Shown here one piece after another: positions 9,148 to 17,966 of a stretch of 64,000 bases of DNA. This DNA is from Collinsella sp. TM09-10AT (GTDB lineage: Bacteria > Actinomycetota > Coriobacteriia > Coriobacteriales > Coriobacteriaceae): assembly GCF_003436275.1 (NCBI RefSeq), contig NZ_QSOP01000008.1, positions 31,805 to 95,804 of the forward strand. Direction: 5' to 3'. A model generated the notes under the pieces. That model had not been told where the DNA came from. It made no database searches and saw only the letters and a program-made list of their open reading frames with translations. The stretch's first letter is position 1. Every line of letters begins with the position of its first letter. The position numbers and the translations under genes are program-made.

Positions 9148-9349
9148 GGACGTTCCTTTTCTGCCGGCAGCTGGGGACACTCCTTGGCAATTGGCGCATT
9201 GGAGCGCTCGGACATACAGTTTTTCGATTCCGTATGTATATATGCGCGCTAATGGGTTATAAAATCTAAGTCTGAACATAGCAGGTCTGCGATGCGGCTC
9301 GGGCAACCGGGCCGTTTTTGCGGACGGGGGTAGCGCGAAAGGACTGCAC
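9148..9349. promoter_or_regulatory. Leader of htpG with promoter-like box and a terminator-like hairpin
   Basis: The gap holds GGGACGTTCC- and GGGGACACTCC-type words at its left end. TATAAA at 9258-9263 is a possible -10 box. CGGCTCGG at 9295-9302 can pair with CCGGGCCG at 9307-9314 (one G-T pair) around a GCAA loop, followed by TTTTT, 30 bases before the htpG start. If the -10 box is real, the hairpin lies inside the htpG leader and could act as an attenuator; it could also end an upstream transcript. Confidence 0.35.
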
Positions 9350-11374
9350 ATGCGTCAATTTAAGACCGAGAGCAAAAAACTGCTCGACCTCATGATCAAC
9401 TCCATCTACACCAATAAGGAAATCTTCCTGCGCGAGCTTATCTCCAACGCGAGCGATGCCGTCGACAAGCTCAACTTTAAGAGCCTGCAGGATCCGAGCG
9501 TCAAGCTCGACCAGGGCGACCTGGCTATTCGCGTCTCCTTTGATAAAGACGCCCGCACCATTACCATCTCGGATAACGGCATTGGCATGACCGCCGAGGA
9601 GCTCGAGCGCAATCTGGGCACCATCGCCCATTCCGGCTCCGAGGAGTTTAAGACCGAGAACGCCGAGCAACAGGGCTCCGATGTCGACATCATCGGCCAG
9701 TTTGGCGTGGGCTTCTACTCCGCCTTTATGGTCGCCAGCCACGTGAAGGTCGTCAGCCGCGCTTATGGCGAGGACACCGCCCACGTTTGGGAGTCCGACG
9801 GTCTTGAGGGCTACACCATCGAGGATGGCGAGCGTGCTGAGCACGGTACCGATGTCATCCTGACGCTGCGCGAGAACGAGAAGCTCGACGCCGACGGCGA
9901 GGCCGAGACCTACGATCGCTTCCTGACCGAGTGGGGCCTCAAGAGCCTGATTCAGCAGTACAGCAACTATGTGCGCTACCCGATTCAGATGATGGTGAGC
10001 AAGAGCCGCCAGAAACCCAAGCCCGAGGACGCCGGCGACGACTACAAGCCCGAGTACGAGGACTACCGGGAGCTCGAGACCATCAACTCCATGACGCCGA
10101 TTTGGAAAAAGCGCAGCTCCGACGTTGAGCAGAAGGATTACAACGAGTTCTACAAGTCCACGTTCCACGACTTTGACGATCCCGCGCGCACTATCAGCTT
10201 CCACGCCGAGGGCACGCTTGAGTACGATGCGCTGCTGTTTGTGCCGGGTCGCGCCCCGTTCGATCTGTACAGCAAGGACTACGAGAAGGGCCTGGCGCTC
10301 TACAGTTCCAACGTGCTGATTATGGAGAAGTGCGACGACCTGCTGCCCGACTACTACAACTTTGTGCGCGGTGTCGTGGACTCTGCCGACGTGACGCTCA
10401 ACATCTCGCGTGAGACGCTGCAACAGAACCGTCAGCTCAAGGCCATTGCCAAGCGTGTCGAGAAGAAGATCACTGCCGATCTTGAGGACATGCGCGATAA
10501 CGACCGCGAGGCATACGAGAAGTTCTTTGAGAACTTTGGTCGCGGTCTGAAGTACGGCATCTACTCGAGCTACGGCATGAAGGCCGACGAGCTCGCCGAC
10601 CTGTTGCTGTTCTGGTCTGCCAAGGAGCAGAAGATGATCACCCTTGCCGAGTATGCCAAGGGCATGCCCGAGGGCCAGAAGGCAATCTACTATGCCGCCG
10701 GCGATTCACGCGAGCGTCTGGCCAAGATGCCCGTCGTGAAGGGCGTGCTCGACCGCGGCTACGATGTATTGCTGCTGACGCAGGACGTGGATGAGTTCAC
10801 CTTCCAGGCCATGCGTGAGTACGTGGCTGCCGATATGCCCAAGGTCTACGAGGATGACGCTGCTCGCGAGGCTGCCGAGAAGGCAGTTGCCGATGGTGCC
10901 GAGCCCGAGGTCGAGGATCGTCACCTGGAGCTTAAGAACGTCGCGACCGGCGATCTTGACATGGCGACCGATGACGAGAAGAAGGAGGCCGAGGACGCCA
11001 CCAAGGAAAACGAGGACCTCTTTAGCGCTATGAAGGAGGCGCTCGGTGACAAGGTCGAGAAAGTTGCCGTCTCCGCGCGCCTGACCGATGCCCCCGCTTG
11101 CATCACCACCGAGGGTCCGCTTTCGCTCGAGATGGAGAAGGTGCTCCAGAAGGGGCCCGAGGGCGCGCCCGACGGCATGCCCAAGAGCCGGCGCGTGCTC
11201 GAGCTCAACGCCAAGCACCCGGTCTTTGACAAGCTTGTCGCTGCCCAGAAGGCAGGTGACGCCGACAAGATCAAGCAGTACTCCGGCCTGCTCTACGATC
11301 AGGCCCTGCTGGTCGAGGGTATCCTCCCCGAGGACCCCGTGGCCTTCGCCGCGGCTGTTTGCAACTTGATGTAG
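9350..11374 (+). CDS. htpG: Molecular chaperone HtpG (bacterial Hsp90)
   Basis: Cytosolic ATP-dependent chaperone, 674 residues. The GHKL ATPase domain has NKEIFLRELISNASDAVDK, DNGIGMT and the lid motif GQFGVGFYSAFMV. The middle domain carries the conserved arginine loop (NISRETLQQN) and the C-terminal dimerisation domain is present. An acidic, Lys-rich stretch (about 500-560, ATDDEKKEAEDATKENED) is expanded. GAAAGG precedes ATG 9350. Single-gene unit. Confidence 0.97.
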   Translation: MRQFKTESKKLLDLMINSIYTNKEIFLRELISNASDAVDKLNFKSLQDPSVKLDQGDLAIRVSFDKDARTITISDNGIGMTAEELERNLGTIAHSGSEEFKTENAEQQGSDVDIIGQFGVGFYSAFMVASHVKVVSRAYGEDTAHVWESDGLEGYTIEDGERAEHGTDVILTLRENEKLDADGEAETYDRFLTEWGLKSLIQQYSNYVRYPIQMMVSKSRQKPKPEDAGDDYKPEYEDYRELETINSMTPIWKKRSSDVEQKDYNEFYKSTFHDFDDPARTISFHAEGTLEYDALLFVPGRAPFDLYSKDYEKGLALYSSNVLIMEKCDDLLPDYYNFVRGVVDSADVTLNISRETLQQNRQLKAIAKRVEKKITADLEDMRDNDREAYEKFFENFGRGLKYGIYSSYGMKADELADLLLFWSAKEQKMITLAEYAKGMPEGQKAIYYAAGDSRERLAKMPVVKGVLDRGYDVLLLTQDVDEFTFQAMREYVAADMPKVYEDDAAREAAEKAVADGAEPEVEDRHLELKNVATGDLDMATDDEKKEAEDATKENEDLFSAMKEALGDKVEKVAVSARLTDAPACITTEGPLSLEMEKVLQKGPEGAPDGMPKSRRVLELNAKHPVFDKLVAAQKAGDADKIKQYSGLLYDQALLVEGILPEDPVAFAAAVCNLM

Positions 11375-11404
11375 TTCGGGGATACGGCCCCGTAACTAGA
11401 TTAG

Positions 11405-11474
11405 AACGAGAGTGGATAATCTCCCACTTTTGGCTCGAATGCGGGCTTGAAGTGGGAGATTTTCCACTCTCGTT
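11405..11474. repeat. Long inverted repeat, 24/25 bp arms
   Basis: Left arm 11405-11429 and right arm 11450-11474 match at 24 of 25 positions (single mismatch at arm position 13), with a 20-base loop. There is no long T-run right after the right arm (TTCCTTTTG), so it may be a terminator for htpG or a member of the long-palindrome class described in the findings. Confidence 0.85.
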
Positions 11475-11483
11475 TCCTTTTGA

Positions 11484-11510
11484 ATGATCCCTCCGTCCCC
11501 AAGGGATCAT
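11484..11510. repeat. Palindrome sharing sequence with the element at 20682-20745
   Basis: ATGATCCCT at 11484-11492 pairs with AGGGATCAT at 11502-11510. The word CTCCGTCCCCAAGGGATCA recurs in the inverted repeat at 20682-20745, showing that the two loci share a repeat family. Confidence 0.7.
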
Positions 11511-11701
11511 TTATTTGTGCGGGTTGTGGTTTTGTGACCTGCTGAAATTTAAGATACTGTACAACTGTACGTTAACTCATCTTCGTAGTATATTGCTACC
11601 CGCAAAACTCAGCACCATTGTGCCGCGAGGCACTAAAGCGCCTACGTACAATGGTTGTCGATAGTACGATTCGATTCAACGACAGGATGGATGGTCCAAG
11701 C

Positions 11702-14476
11702 GTGAGTCTCGGCAGCAAACTATCCAACGCAAAGGTCTCCTTTGCGATATTTAAGCGCGACATTAAGCGACTGCTTGTGAACCCCGTCGCCTTGGTGGTT
11801 ACCCTGGGCGTGTGCGTCATTCCCTCGCTGTATGCCTGGTACAACATCGTGGCAAACTGGGATCCGTACGGAAACACCCAAGGTATCAAGATTGCCATCG
11901 CCAACAACGATCAGGGCACTCAGAACGACCTAGTGGGCGAGCTCAACGCGGGCGACCAGGTCGTCGATCAGCTCAAGGAGAACGATCAGCTGGGCTGGAC
12001 CTTCGTCGATTCGGCCGCCGATGCCAAAGAGGGCGTCGAGAGTGGTGAGTACTATGCGGCCATCGTAATCCCCAAGAACTTCTCAGATAACCTGGTCTCG
12101 ATGCTCGACGGCAATTACCATCAGCCCAAGCTCACGTACTACGTCAACGAGAAGAAGAGCGCTATTGCGCCCAAGGTCACCGACACTGGCGCCAATACCA
12201 TCGAGGAGCAGATCAACTCGGAGTTTGTCTCCACGGTGGGCGAGACCGTCGCGGGCATTGCTAAAGATGCTGGCATCGACCTTAAAGACAAGGCGACCCA
12301 GACCCGGGATTCGCTGGCGGGCTCGGTGTCCGAGGCGTCTGATACCCTGGGCGAAGTACGCGATTCCATCGGCGACATGAACACCGCCATCGACAAGACG
12401 AGCAGCTCGATTGCTTCGGCCGATGCTGCGCTGGCGGGCCTGCAGGGGCAGGCGCCCTCTCTAACGCAGGCGATCTCCCAGGGCAACGACCTGCTGGGCG
12501 AGGCTCGCGCCACGGCGGGCAACTCTATCACCTCGCTCTCCAAGGCACTCTCGGAAGGTAGCCTTGCACTCACCAAGACGTCAGCCTCCGCGAACGCTGC
12601 GATTGGCAAGCTAACGGGTACGGTCACATCTACGACCACCCGCATCGACAACTCGCTCGAGTCTCTCCAGGCGACGATCGATCACAATAAGGCTGTTATC
12701 GGGCACTTGGAGATTCTCGTTAATGACACGTCGACAGGTTCCGAGGAAATTGACGCGCGCATTGTATCGACCATCGATTCGCTTCGCGAGCAAAACCAGA
12801 AGCTGCAGAGCATCAAGGATGGCCTTTCTGCACAGTCGAGCGCCATGGCAAACGACGCTACGGCAATCTCGAACGCGAGCAACGCACTCAACGCGGCAAT
12901 TCAGACCGGTACGGCTAGCCTCGGTCAGGCTCAGACCGATCTGGGTCAGAACGCACTTCCGAAGGCTTCGAGCGCGCTTGACTCCTTTGCCGCCGTTTCG
13001 GGCGATTTGACCGGCATTGTGTCGGGTATGACTCCCACGATAGCGAGCGCGCGCGGCACGCTGGCGCAGCTCGACGCCACGCTCAAGCAGGCAAAGACCA
13101 CGCTGTCCCAAACCGACGCCTCCCTTGCCAAGGTTCAGGACAAGCTCGCGACCGCCGCCAATGACATTGCGGCGCTGCAGACCTCTGAGTCTATGGGCGA
13201 GTTAGCCGACCTCATGGACGTCGACGTCAATGACGTGGCAGATTTCATGGCATCTCCGGTTGAGCTGACGTCCAAGTCAATCTATCCGGTCAAGAGCTTT
13301 GGCTCGGGCATCGCGCCCTTCTACACCAATCTGGCGCTGTGGGTGGGCGGCTATGTGCTCATCGCTATCTATAAACTCGAGGTCGACCGCGAGGGCATCG
13401 GTAGCTTTACGGCGCGTCAGGGCTACTTTGGCCGCTGGCTGCTGCTGGTGATCCTGGGCGCGTTCCAGGCCATTATCGTTACGGTGGGCGACCTGGTCAT
13501 TGGCGTTCAGTGCGTCAATCCGCTGCTCTTTGTACTGGGCGGCATCGCTATTTCGTTCACCTACGTCAACATCATCTATGCGCTGTCCACCACGTTTAAG
13601 CATATCGGTAAAGCCATTGGCGTCATCCTCGTCATTGTGCAGATCCCCGGCTCGTCGGGCATGTATCCCATCGAGATGATGCCCGGCTTCTTCCAATGGC
13701 TGCATCCGCTGCTGCCCTTCACCTATGGCATCAACCTGCTGCGCGAGACCGTCGGTGGCATGTATTCGTTCAACTACCTGTTCAACCTGTGCATCCTGGG
13801 CGTGTTCCTTGCCATCGCACTCTTTATTGGCTTGCAGCTGCGTCCGCTGCTGCTCAACCTCAACCTGCTCTTTGACAAGCAGCTTTCCACGACGGGCCTC
13901 ATGATCTGCGAGTCCAACGACCTGCCGCGCCAGCGCTATTCGCTGCGCACGGCCATGCGCGTCATGCTCGATTCGGATTCGTACCGTCGCGAGCTGCTCG
14001 ATCATGCCGTGGCGTTTGAGCATCGCTACCCGTACTACATCAAGGGCGGTTTTGCCGCCGTGGTAGGCGTGCAGGTTCTGCTCTTTGTGCTTTCGACGGT
14101 GCTCGATATCGACAATAACGGCAAGATCATCCTGCTCGTTATCTGGATCATTTCGGTTATCGCCATCTGCGGCTGGCTCATCAACATCGAATACATCCGT
14201 GCGAGCCTCAATACCCAGATGCGTATCTCGGCGCTTTCGGACGAGGACCTTCGCCGCGAGATGCGCGAGCACACGGCTGCCATCCCTGCCGCCCGTCGCA
14301 TGTTTGGTCTCAACGCCAGCGAGCGTGGCGCCAAGGGAGGCGAACAGCCTACGAGCCGTCTGTCGCATATCGGTGCGCATCGTAAGGCTCAAGATGCCGA
14401 CGGCGCTGACAACGTAAACGGAAACGACGGGGACACCACCTCGCTTGGCAAGCACTCTAAAGGAGGTGAGGCATAA
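11702..14476 (+). CDS. YhgE/Pip family membrane protein, first of a tandem pair
   Basis: Predicted polytopic membrane protein of about 924 residues. An N-terminal helix (NPVALVVTLGVCVIPSLYAWYNI) precedes a large extracytoplasmic region of about 480 residues rich in Ala, Ser, Thr and Asp with a coiled-coil pattern, then about six helices of ABC-2 membrane type. The motif SLYAWYNI...WDPYGNT is typical of the YhgE/Pip family (phage infection protein, EsaA/YueB relatives). Unlike its neighbour it has a C-terminal extension with two more helices and a cytoplasmic tail. The start is uncertain: GTG 11702 has GGATGG 7 bases upstream; ATG 11687, ATG 11651 and TTG 11618 are in frame. The substrate is unknown. 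Confidence 0.85.
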   Translation: MSLGSKLSNAKVSFAIFKRDIKRLLVNPVALVVTLGVCVIPSLYAWYNIVANWDPYGNTQGIKIAIANNDQGTQNDLVGELNAGDQVVDQLKENDQLGWTFVDSAADAKEGVESGEYYAAIVIPKNFSDNLVSMLDGNYHQPKLTYYVNEKKSAIAPKVTDTGANTIEEQINSEFVSTVGETVAGIAKDAGIDLKDKATQTRDSLAGSVSEASDTLGEVRDSIGDMNTAIDKTSSSIASADAALAGLQGQAPSLTQAISQGNDLLGEARATAGNSITSLSKALSEGSLALTKTSASANAAIGKLTGTVTSTTTRIDNSLESLQATIDHNKAVIGHLEILVNDTSTGSEEIDARIVSTIDSLREQNQKLQSIKDGLSAQSSAMANDATAISNASNALNAAIQTGTASLGQAQTDLGQNALPKASSALDSFAAVSGDLTGIVSGMTPTIASARGTLAQLDATLKQAKTTLSQTDASLAKVQDKLATAANDIAALQTSESMGELADLMDVDVNDVADFMASPVELTSKSIYPVKSFGSGIAPFYTNLALWVGGYVLIAIYKLEVDREGIGSFTARQGYFGRWLLLVILGAFQAIIVTVGDLVIGVQCVNPLLFVLGGIAISFTYVNIIYALSTTFKHIGKAIGVILVIVQIPGSSGMYPIEMMPGFFQWLHPLLPFTYGINLLRETVGGMYSFNYLFNLCILGVFLAIALFIGLQLRPLLLNLNLLFDKQLSTTGLMICESNDLPRQRYSLRTAMRVMLDSDSYRRELLDHAVAFEHRYPYYIKGGFAAVVGVQVLLFVLSTVLDIDNNGKIILLVIWIISVIAICGWLINIEYIRASLNTQMRISALSDEDLRREMREHTAAIPAARRMFGLNASERGAKGGEQPTSRLSHIGAHRKAQDADGADNVNGNDGDTTSLGKHSKGGEA

Positions 14477-16666
14477 ATGAAAAACATCCTGCACCTGTTT
14501 AAGCGCGATGTCCAAAACGTGTCTCGCTCCGTGATCGGCATGGTCGTCGTGATGGGCCTGATCATCGTGCCATGTCTCTATGCATGGTTTAACATCGCCG
14601 GAAGCTGGGATCCGTACGGCAACACCGGCAACCTTAAGATCGCCGTGGTCAACACTGATGAGGGTTACGAGAGCGATCTGATTCCCGTCGAGGTCAACGT
14701 GGGCGAAAACGTAACCGCCACCCTGCGCGGCAACGAGAACTTCGACTGGGTTGTGCTCAACGATCGCGATAAGGCCATCGATGGCGTCAAGTCGGGCGCG
14801 TACTACGCTGCCGTCGTTATCCCTAAAACGTTTTGCGCCGACATGATGACGCTTTTCTCGACCGAGGTGAAGCACGCCGATATCGAGTTCTACGAGAACC
14901 AGAAGGCTAACGCCATCGCACAGATCGTGACTGAAAAGGGCTCGAGCGCCGTCCAGAGTCAGGTCAACGAGACCTTTACCAAGACCATCACGACCATCGG
15001 CCTTAAGACCGTGTCCAGCCTGCTCGACTATATGAGTACCGACCAGGTGAGCAACTTTATCGCCAATCTGTCCTCGACGCTGGGCGATTCGGTCGAGGAC
15101 CTGCAGGACGTTCAGGCGAGTGCGACGTCGCTCGCGGGCATTTTGAGCTCCACGTCCGATTCACTGACATCGGCGGGCGGCATGCTCAAGCAGACGGGCA
15201 CCGTTGATGAGTCGACGAAGCGGCTGATGGAGCACGCCAAGAGCGGCATCAATGATTCCAAGGAAGCGCTCAAGGCCGCCAACGATGCCGTTGACGCGGC
15301 GATTGACGGAAGCGCGGGCTCGTTCGACAACGTGTCCGCCGAGCTTGCGAAGGCATTCGATGCCGCGAATCAGCATGTTCACCTTACGGTGTCTCAGCTC
15401 AACGAAGCCGCAGCGGCGCTCAATACGCGTGCTGACGATATCGATGCGATGGCCGATCAGCTCCGCAACCTTGCCGACCAGGTGAGTGATGACAAGCTCA
15501 AAGACGGTCTCGAGTCCGCTGCGACGTCGCTGGGCAGAATTGCCGTGGAGTACCGCAACAATGCGAAGGACCTGACGGCGACCGCAAAGTCCCTTTCGGA
15601 CGGCATGGCGGAGGTCAACAACTCGCGTGCCGAGGTCGACCAGGCCATCGCCGATGCCAAGGCGGGTATCTCGGGAGCCAAGTCCGACTACGATTCCACG
15701 TTCTCGGTTAAGGCCAAGGAGCTCAAGAAGACCATTTCGGGCGTTCTGGATTCCCTGAACGGTATCTCGGGTGACTTGGATAGCGCTGTGAGCGGTCTGA
15801 CCGACGCCTCTGGCTCGCTCGCAAAGGGCCTCTCCAAGGCTGCGACGCTGGTCAACAAGGCTTCTGATCAGTTGGGCGAGGCGTCGGACAAGATCAGCGC
15901 TTTTAAGGACGAGCTTGATAGCGCTCTGATGTCGGGTGACCTGGCCATGATCAAGACGATGATCGGCAACGATCCCGAGGGTTTGGCCGTGTCGCTTTCC
16001 GGCCCCGTCGCGCTCGACCGCAAACCGGTCTATCCGATCCGCAACTACGGTTCGGCCATGGCACCGTTCTACACGATTCTGTCGCTGTGGGTGGGCTCGA
16101 TTGTACTGGCGGCCATGATGAAGGTCTCGGTTGACGATGAGCTCATCAACGAGCTGATCCCCGTGCGCCTGCACGAGATCTACCTGGGCCGCTACCTGTT
16201 CTTTGGAGGTCTGGCCCTGCTGCAGGCGACACTCGTGTGCGCGGGCGACATCCTGTTCTTTGGCATCCAATGCGACAACCCGCTGCAGTTTGTGCTGGCG
16301 GGCTGGGTCGCGAGTCTCGTGTTCTCCAATATCGTCTACACGCTCACGGTTTCGTTTGGCGATATCGGCAAGGCGCTCGCTGTCGTGCTGTTGGTCATGC
16401 AGGTCGGCGGTTCAGGCGGTACGTTCCCCATCGAGATGACCGGCCCCGTGTTCCAGGCGATCTACCCGTTCCTGCCGTTTACCCACGGCATCAACGCCAT
16501 GCACGCCGCCATGGCTGGCGCCTACCATATGGAGTACTGGGTTGAGCTGGGTATCTTGGCGAGCTATCTGATTCCGTCGCTGGGCCTGGGCGTCGTCTTC
16601 CGCCGCCCGGTCATCAAGGCCAACGACTGGATCATCGAAAAGCTTGAAAGCACGAAGCTTATTTAG
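14477..16666 (+). CDS. YhgE/Pip family membrane protein, second of a tandem pair
   Basis: Polytopic membrane protein of 729 residues, paralogous to the upstream gene. The N-terminal helix ends in CLYAWFNIAGSWDPYGNTGNL. An extracytoplasmic Ala/Ser/Asp-rich coiled-coil region (about 150-490) is followed by about six membrane helices with the pair motif YPIRNYGSAMAPFYTILSLWVG. AAAGGAGG lies just before the ATG and overlaps the end of the upstream gene, so the two are co-translated and may form a hetero-oligomer (inference). Family members are linked to phage adsorption and to type VII secretion (EsaA); neither role is shown here. Confidence 0.88.
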   Translation: MKNILHLFKRDVQNVSRSVIGMVVVMGLIIVPCLYAWFNIAGSWDPYGNTGNLKIAVVNTDEGYESDLIPVEVNVGENVTATLRGNENFDWVVLNDRDKAIDGVKSGAYYAAVVIPKTFCADMMTLFSTEVKHADIEFYENQKANAIAQIVTEKGSSAVQSQVNETFTKTITTIGLKTVSSLLDYMSTDQVSNFIANLSSTLGDSVEDLQDVQASATSLAGILSSTSDSLTSAGGMLKQTGTVDESTKRLMEHAKSGINDSKEALKAANDAVDAAIDGSAGSFDNVSAELAKAFDAANQHVHLTVSQLNEAAAALNTRADDIDAMADQLRNLADQVSDDKLKDGLESAATSLGRIAVEYRNNAKDLTATAKSLSDGMAEVNNSRAEVDQAIADAKAGISGAKSDYDSTFSVKAKELKKTISGVLDSLNGISGDLDSAVSGLTDASGSLAKGLSKAATLVNKASDQLGEASDKISAFKDELDSALMSGDLAMIKTMIGNDPEGLAVSLSGPVALDRKPVYPIRNYGSAMAPFYTILSLWVGSIVLAAMMKVSVDDELINELIPVRLHEIYLGRYLFFGGLALLQATLVCAGDILFFGIQCDNPLQFVLAGWVASLVFSNIVYTLTVSFGDIGKALAVVLLVMQVGGSGGTFPIEMTGPVFQAIYPFLPFTHGINAMHAAMAGAYHMEYWVELGILASYLIPSLGLGVVFRRPVIKANDWIIEKLESTKLI

Positions 16667-16760
16667 TGCAACAGCGTGACATTGACAAAACATCGAGGTT
16701 CACTTTGCTGACGCTTTAGTGGGCTGGATTGCGGTGCAACGCTGGTTGTTGCTACAGTAG

Positions 16761-16797
16761 CGGGGCGTGCCGGGGGTCCGGCGCGTCCCGTTTTTAT
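16761..16797 (+). terminator. Probable intrinsic terminator after the YhgE/Pip pair
   Basis: CGGGGCGTGCCGG at 16761-16773 pairs with CCGGCGCGTCCCG at 16778-16790 (11/13, mismatches allow G-T pairing) and is followed by TTTTTATTT. It lies about 95 bases after the stop codon at 16666. Confidence 0.7.
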
Positions 16798-16866
16798 TTG
16801 ACCATGAGGCGGCACGCAGCCATACGCGTGCGGACACCACGCCCAGTTTGAGTGTGAGGATGTTCC

Positions 16867-17850
16867 ATGGCCCAATACGCTGCCAACGAAATCGAAAACA
16901 TGCCCGATAGCCCTGTAGCCCGTGAGGATTTGGGCGCGGGTGGTATTCCCCGGGGTGCCGGCGCACGCTCGCCGTTGTTCTGGAAAGTTCTACTGCTTTC
17001 GGTGGCGATTATCTGGGGCTACTCCTTTACCACTATGAAGGACGCACTCGACACCATTCCGGTGTTCGAGCTGGTCTATGTTCGCTTTCTCCCGGCATCA
17101 CTGGTTATGTTTGCAATTTTCCATAAGCGCATCATCGCTCATTTCAATGCCCTCAACCTGATCGTCGGGCTTGGCATGGGTGCGCTCATGTGGGGTGCCT
17201 ACGGTTTGCAGACGATCGGCCTGGCACAGACCACGGCGGGCAAGAGCGCTTTTTTGACCGGCACGTATTGCATCCTTGTGCCGTTTGCAAGCTATGTCCT
17301 GAGCGGTGAAAAGCTTACCCGGTATAACCTGGGTGCAGCGTTGTTGTGCCTGGCGGGTATTGGCCTGGTAGCGCTCGATAGCGTCGAGTTCAATGCCGGC
17401 GATGTTATTACCTTGGGCGGCGCGATCTTCTTCGCCATCCAGATGGCGGTGACTGCCAAGTACGGTCGCAAGATGGACATCAACGTCATCACGTTTTGGA
17501 TGTTTGTGGGCAATGGCGTTTTGAGTTTAATCACGTCGCTGCTATTCGAGACTCAGGCGCCCCTCTCTGCATGGACACCGGAGTTTATCGGTGTGGCTGT
17601 TTTCCTCTCGGTGGGCTGCACGTGCGTGGCACTGCTCGTCCAAAACGTCGGTCTGGCGCACGTCCCGGCCTCGACGGGCTCGCTGCTTCTTTCGATGGAG
17701 TCGCCCTCGGGTGTGCTGTTCTCGGTGTTGTTGATGGGGGAGGCGCTCACCTCGCGCCTGCTTGCCGGCTTTGCGCTCATCTTCCTGTCGATTATCTTGA
17801 GCGAGACGCATTTCGATTTCTTGCGCCGAAAATCACACCCGCAATTGTAA
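16867..17850 (+). CDS. DMT-superfamily transporter with two EamA domains
   Basis: Inner-membrane transporter of 327 residues with about ten hydrophobic helices arranged as two EamA repeats; the first repeat opens with FWKVLLLSVAIIWGYSFTTMKDAL. The N-terminal 35 residues are cytoplasmic and hydrophilic. Members export amino acids or other small metabolites, but the substrate is not predictable here. GTGAGGAT precedes ATG 16867. Monocistronic, with a strong terminator downstream. Confidence 0.87.
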   Translation: MAQYAANEIENMPDSPVAREDLGAGGIPRGAGARSPLFWKVLLLSVAIIWGYSFTTMKDALDTIPVFELVYVRFLPASLVMFAIFHKRIIAHFNALNLIVGLGMGALMWGAYGLQTIGLAQTTAGKSAFLTGTYCILVPFASYVLSGEKLTRYNLGAALLCLAGIGLVALDSVEFNAGDVITLGGAIFFAIQMAVTAKYGRKMDINVITFWMFVGNGVLSLITSLLFETQAPLSAWTPEFIGVAVFLSVGCTCVALLVQNVGLAHVPASTGSLLLSMESPSGVLFSVLLMGEALTSRLLAGFALIFLSIILSETHFDFLRRKSHPQL

Positions 17851-17861
17851 ACAACTTGTTG

Positions 17862-17888
17862 CGCCGCCCTCCTGGGGCGGCGTTTTTT
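17862..17888 (+). terminator. Intrinsic terminator of the DMT transporter gene
   Basis: CGCCGCCC at 17862-17869 pairs with GGGCGGCG at 17875-17882 and is followed by TTTTTTAT, 11 bases after the stop codon. Confidence 0.88.
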
Positions 17889-17966
17889 ATGCCTCGCCTT
17901 TAAAGTTGTACCTTGCACTTTACGCTATCAAAGTGCTTACTGCAAAAACGCTACTGGAGGGCATTT

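Larger units (their letters stand above)
11375..11701. other. Intergenic region with two inverted repeats
   Basis: This 327-bp gap between htpG and the first YhgE/Pip gene holds the 25-bp stem at 11405-11474 and the shorter palindrome at 11484-11510 (both listed separately). The rest, from about 11520, is AT-richer and is the likely promoter region of the downstream gene. No small gene is supported. Confidence 0.5.
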
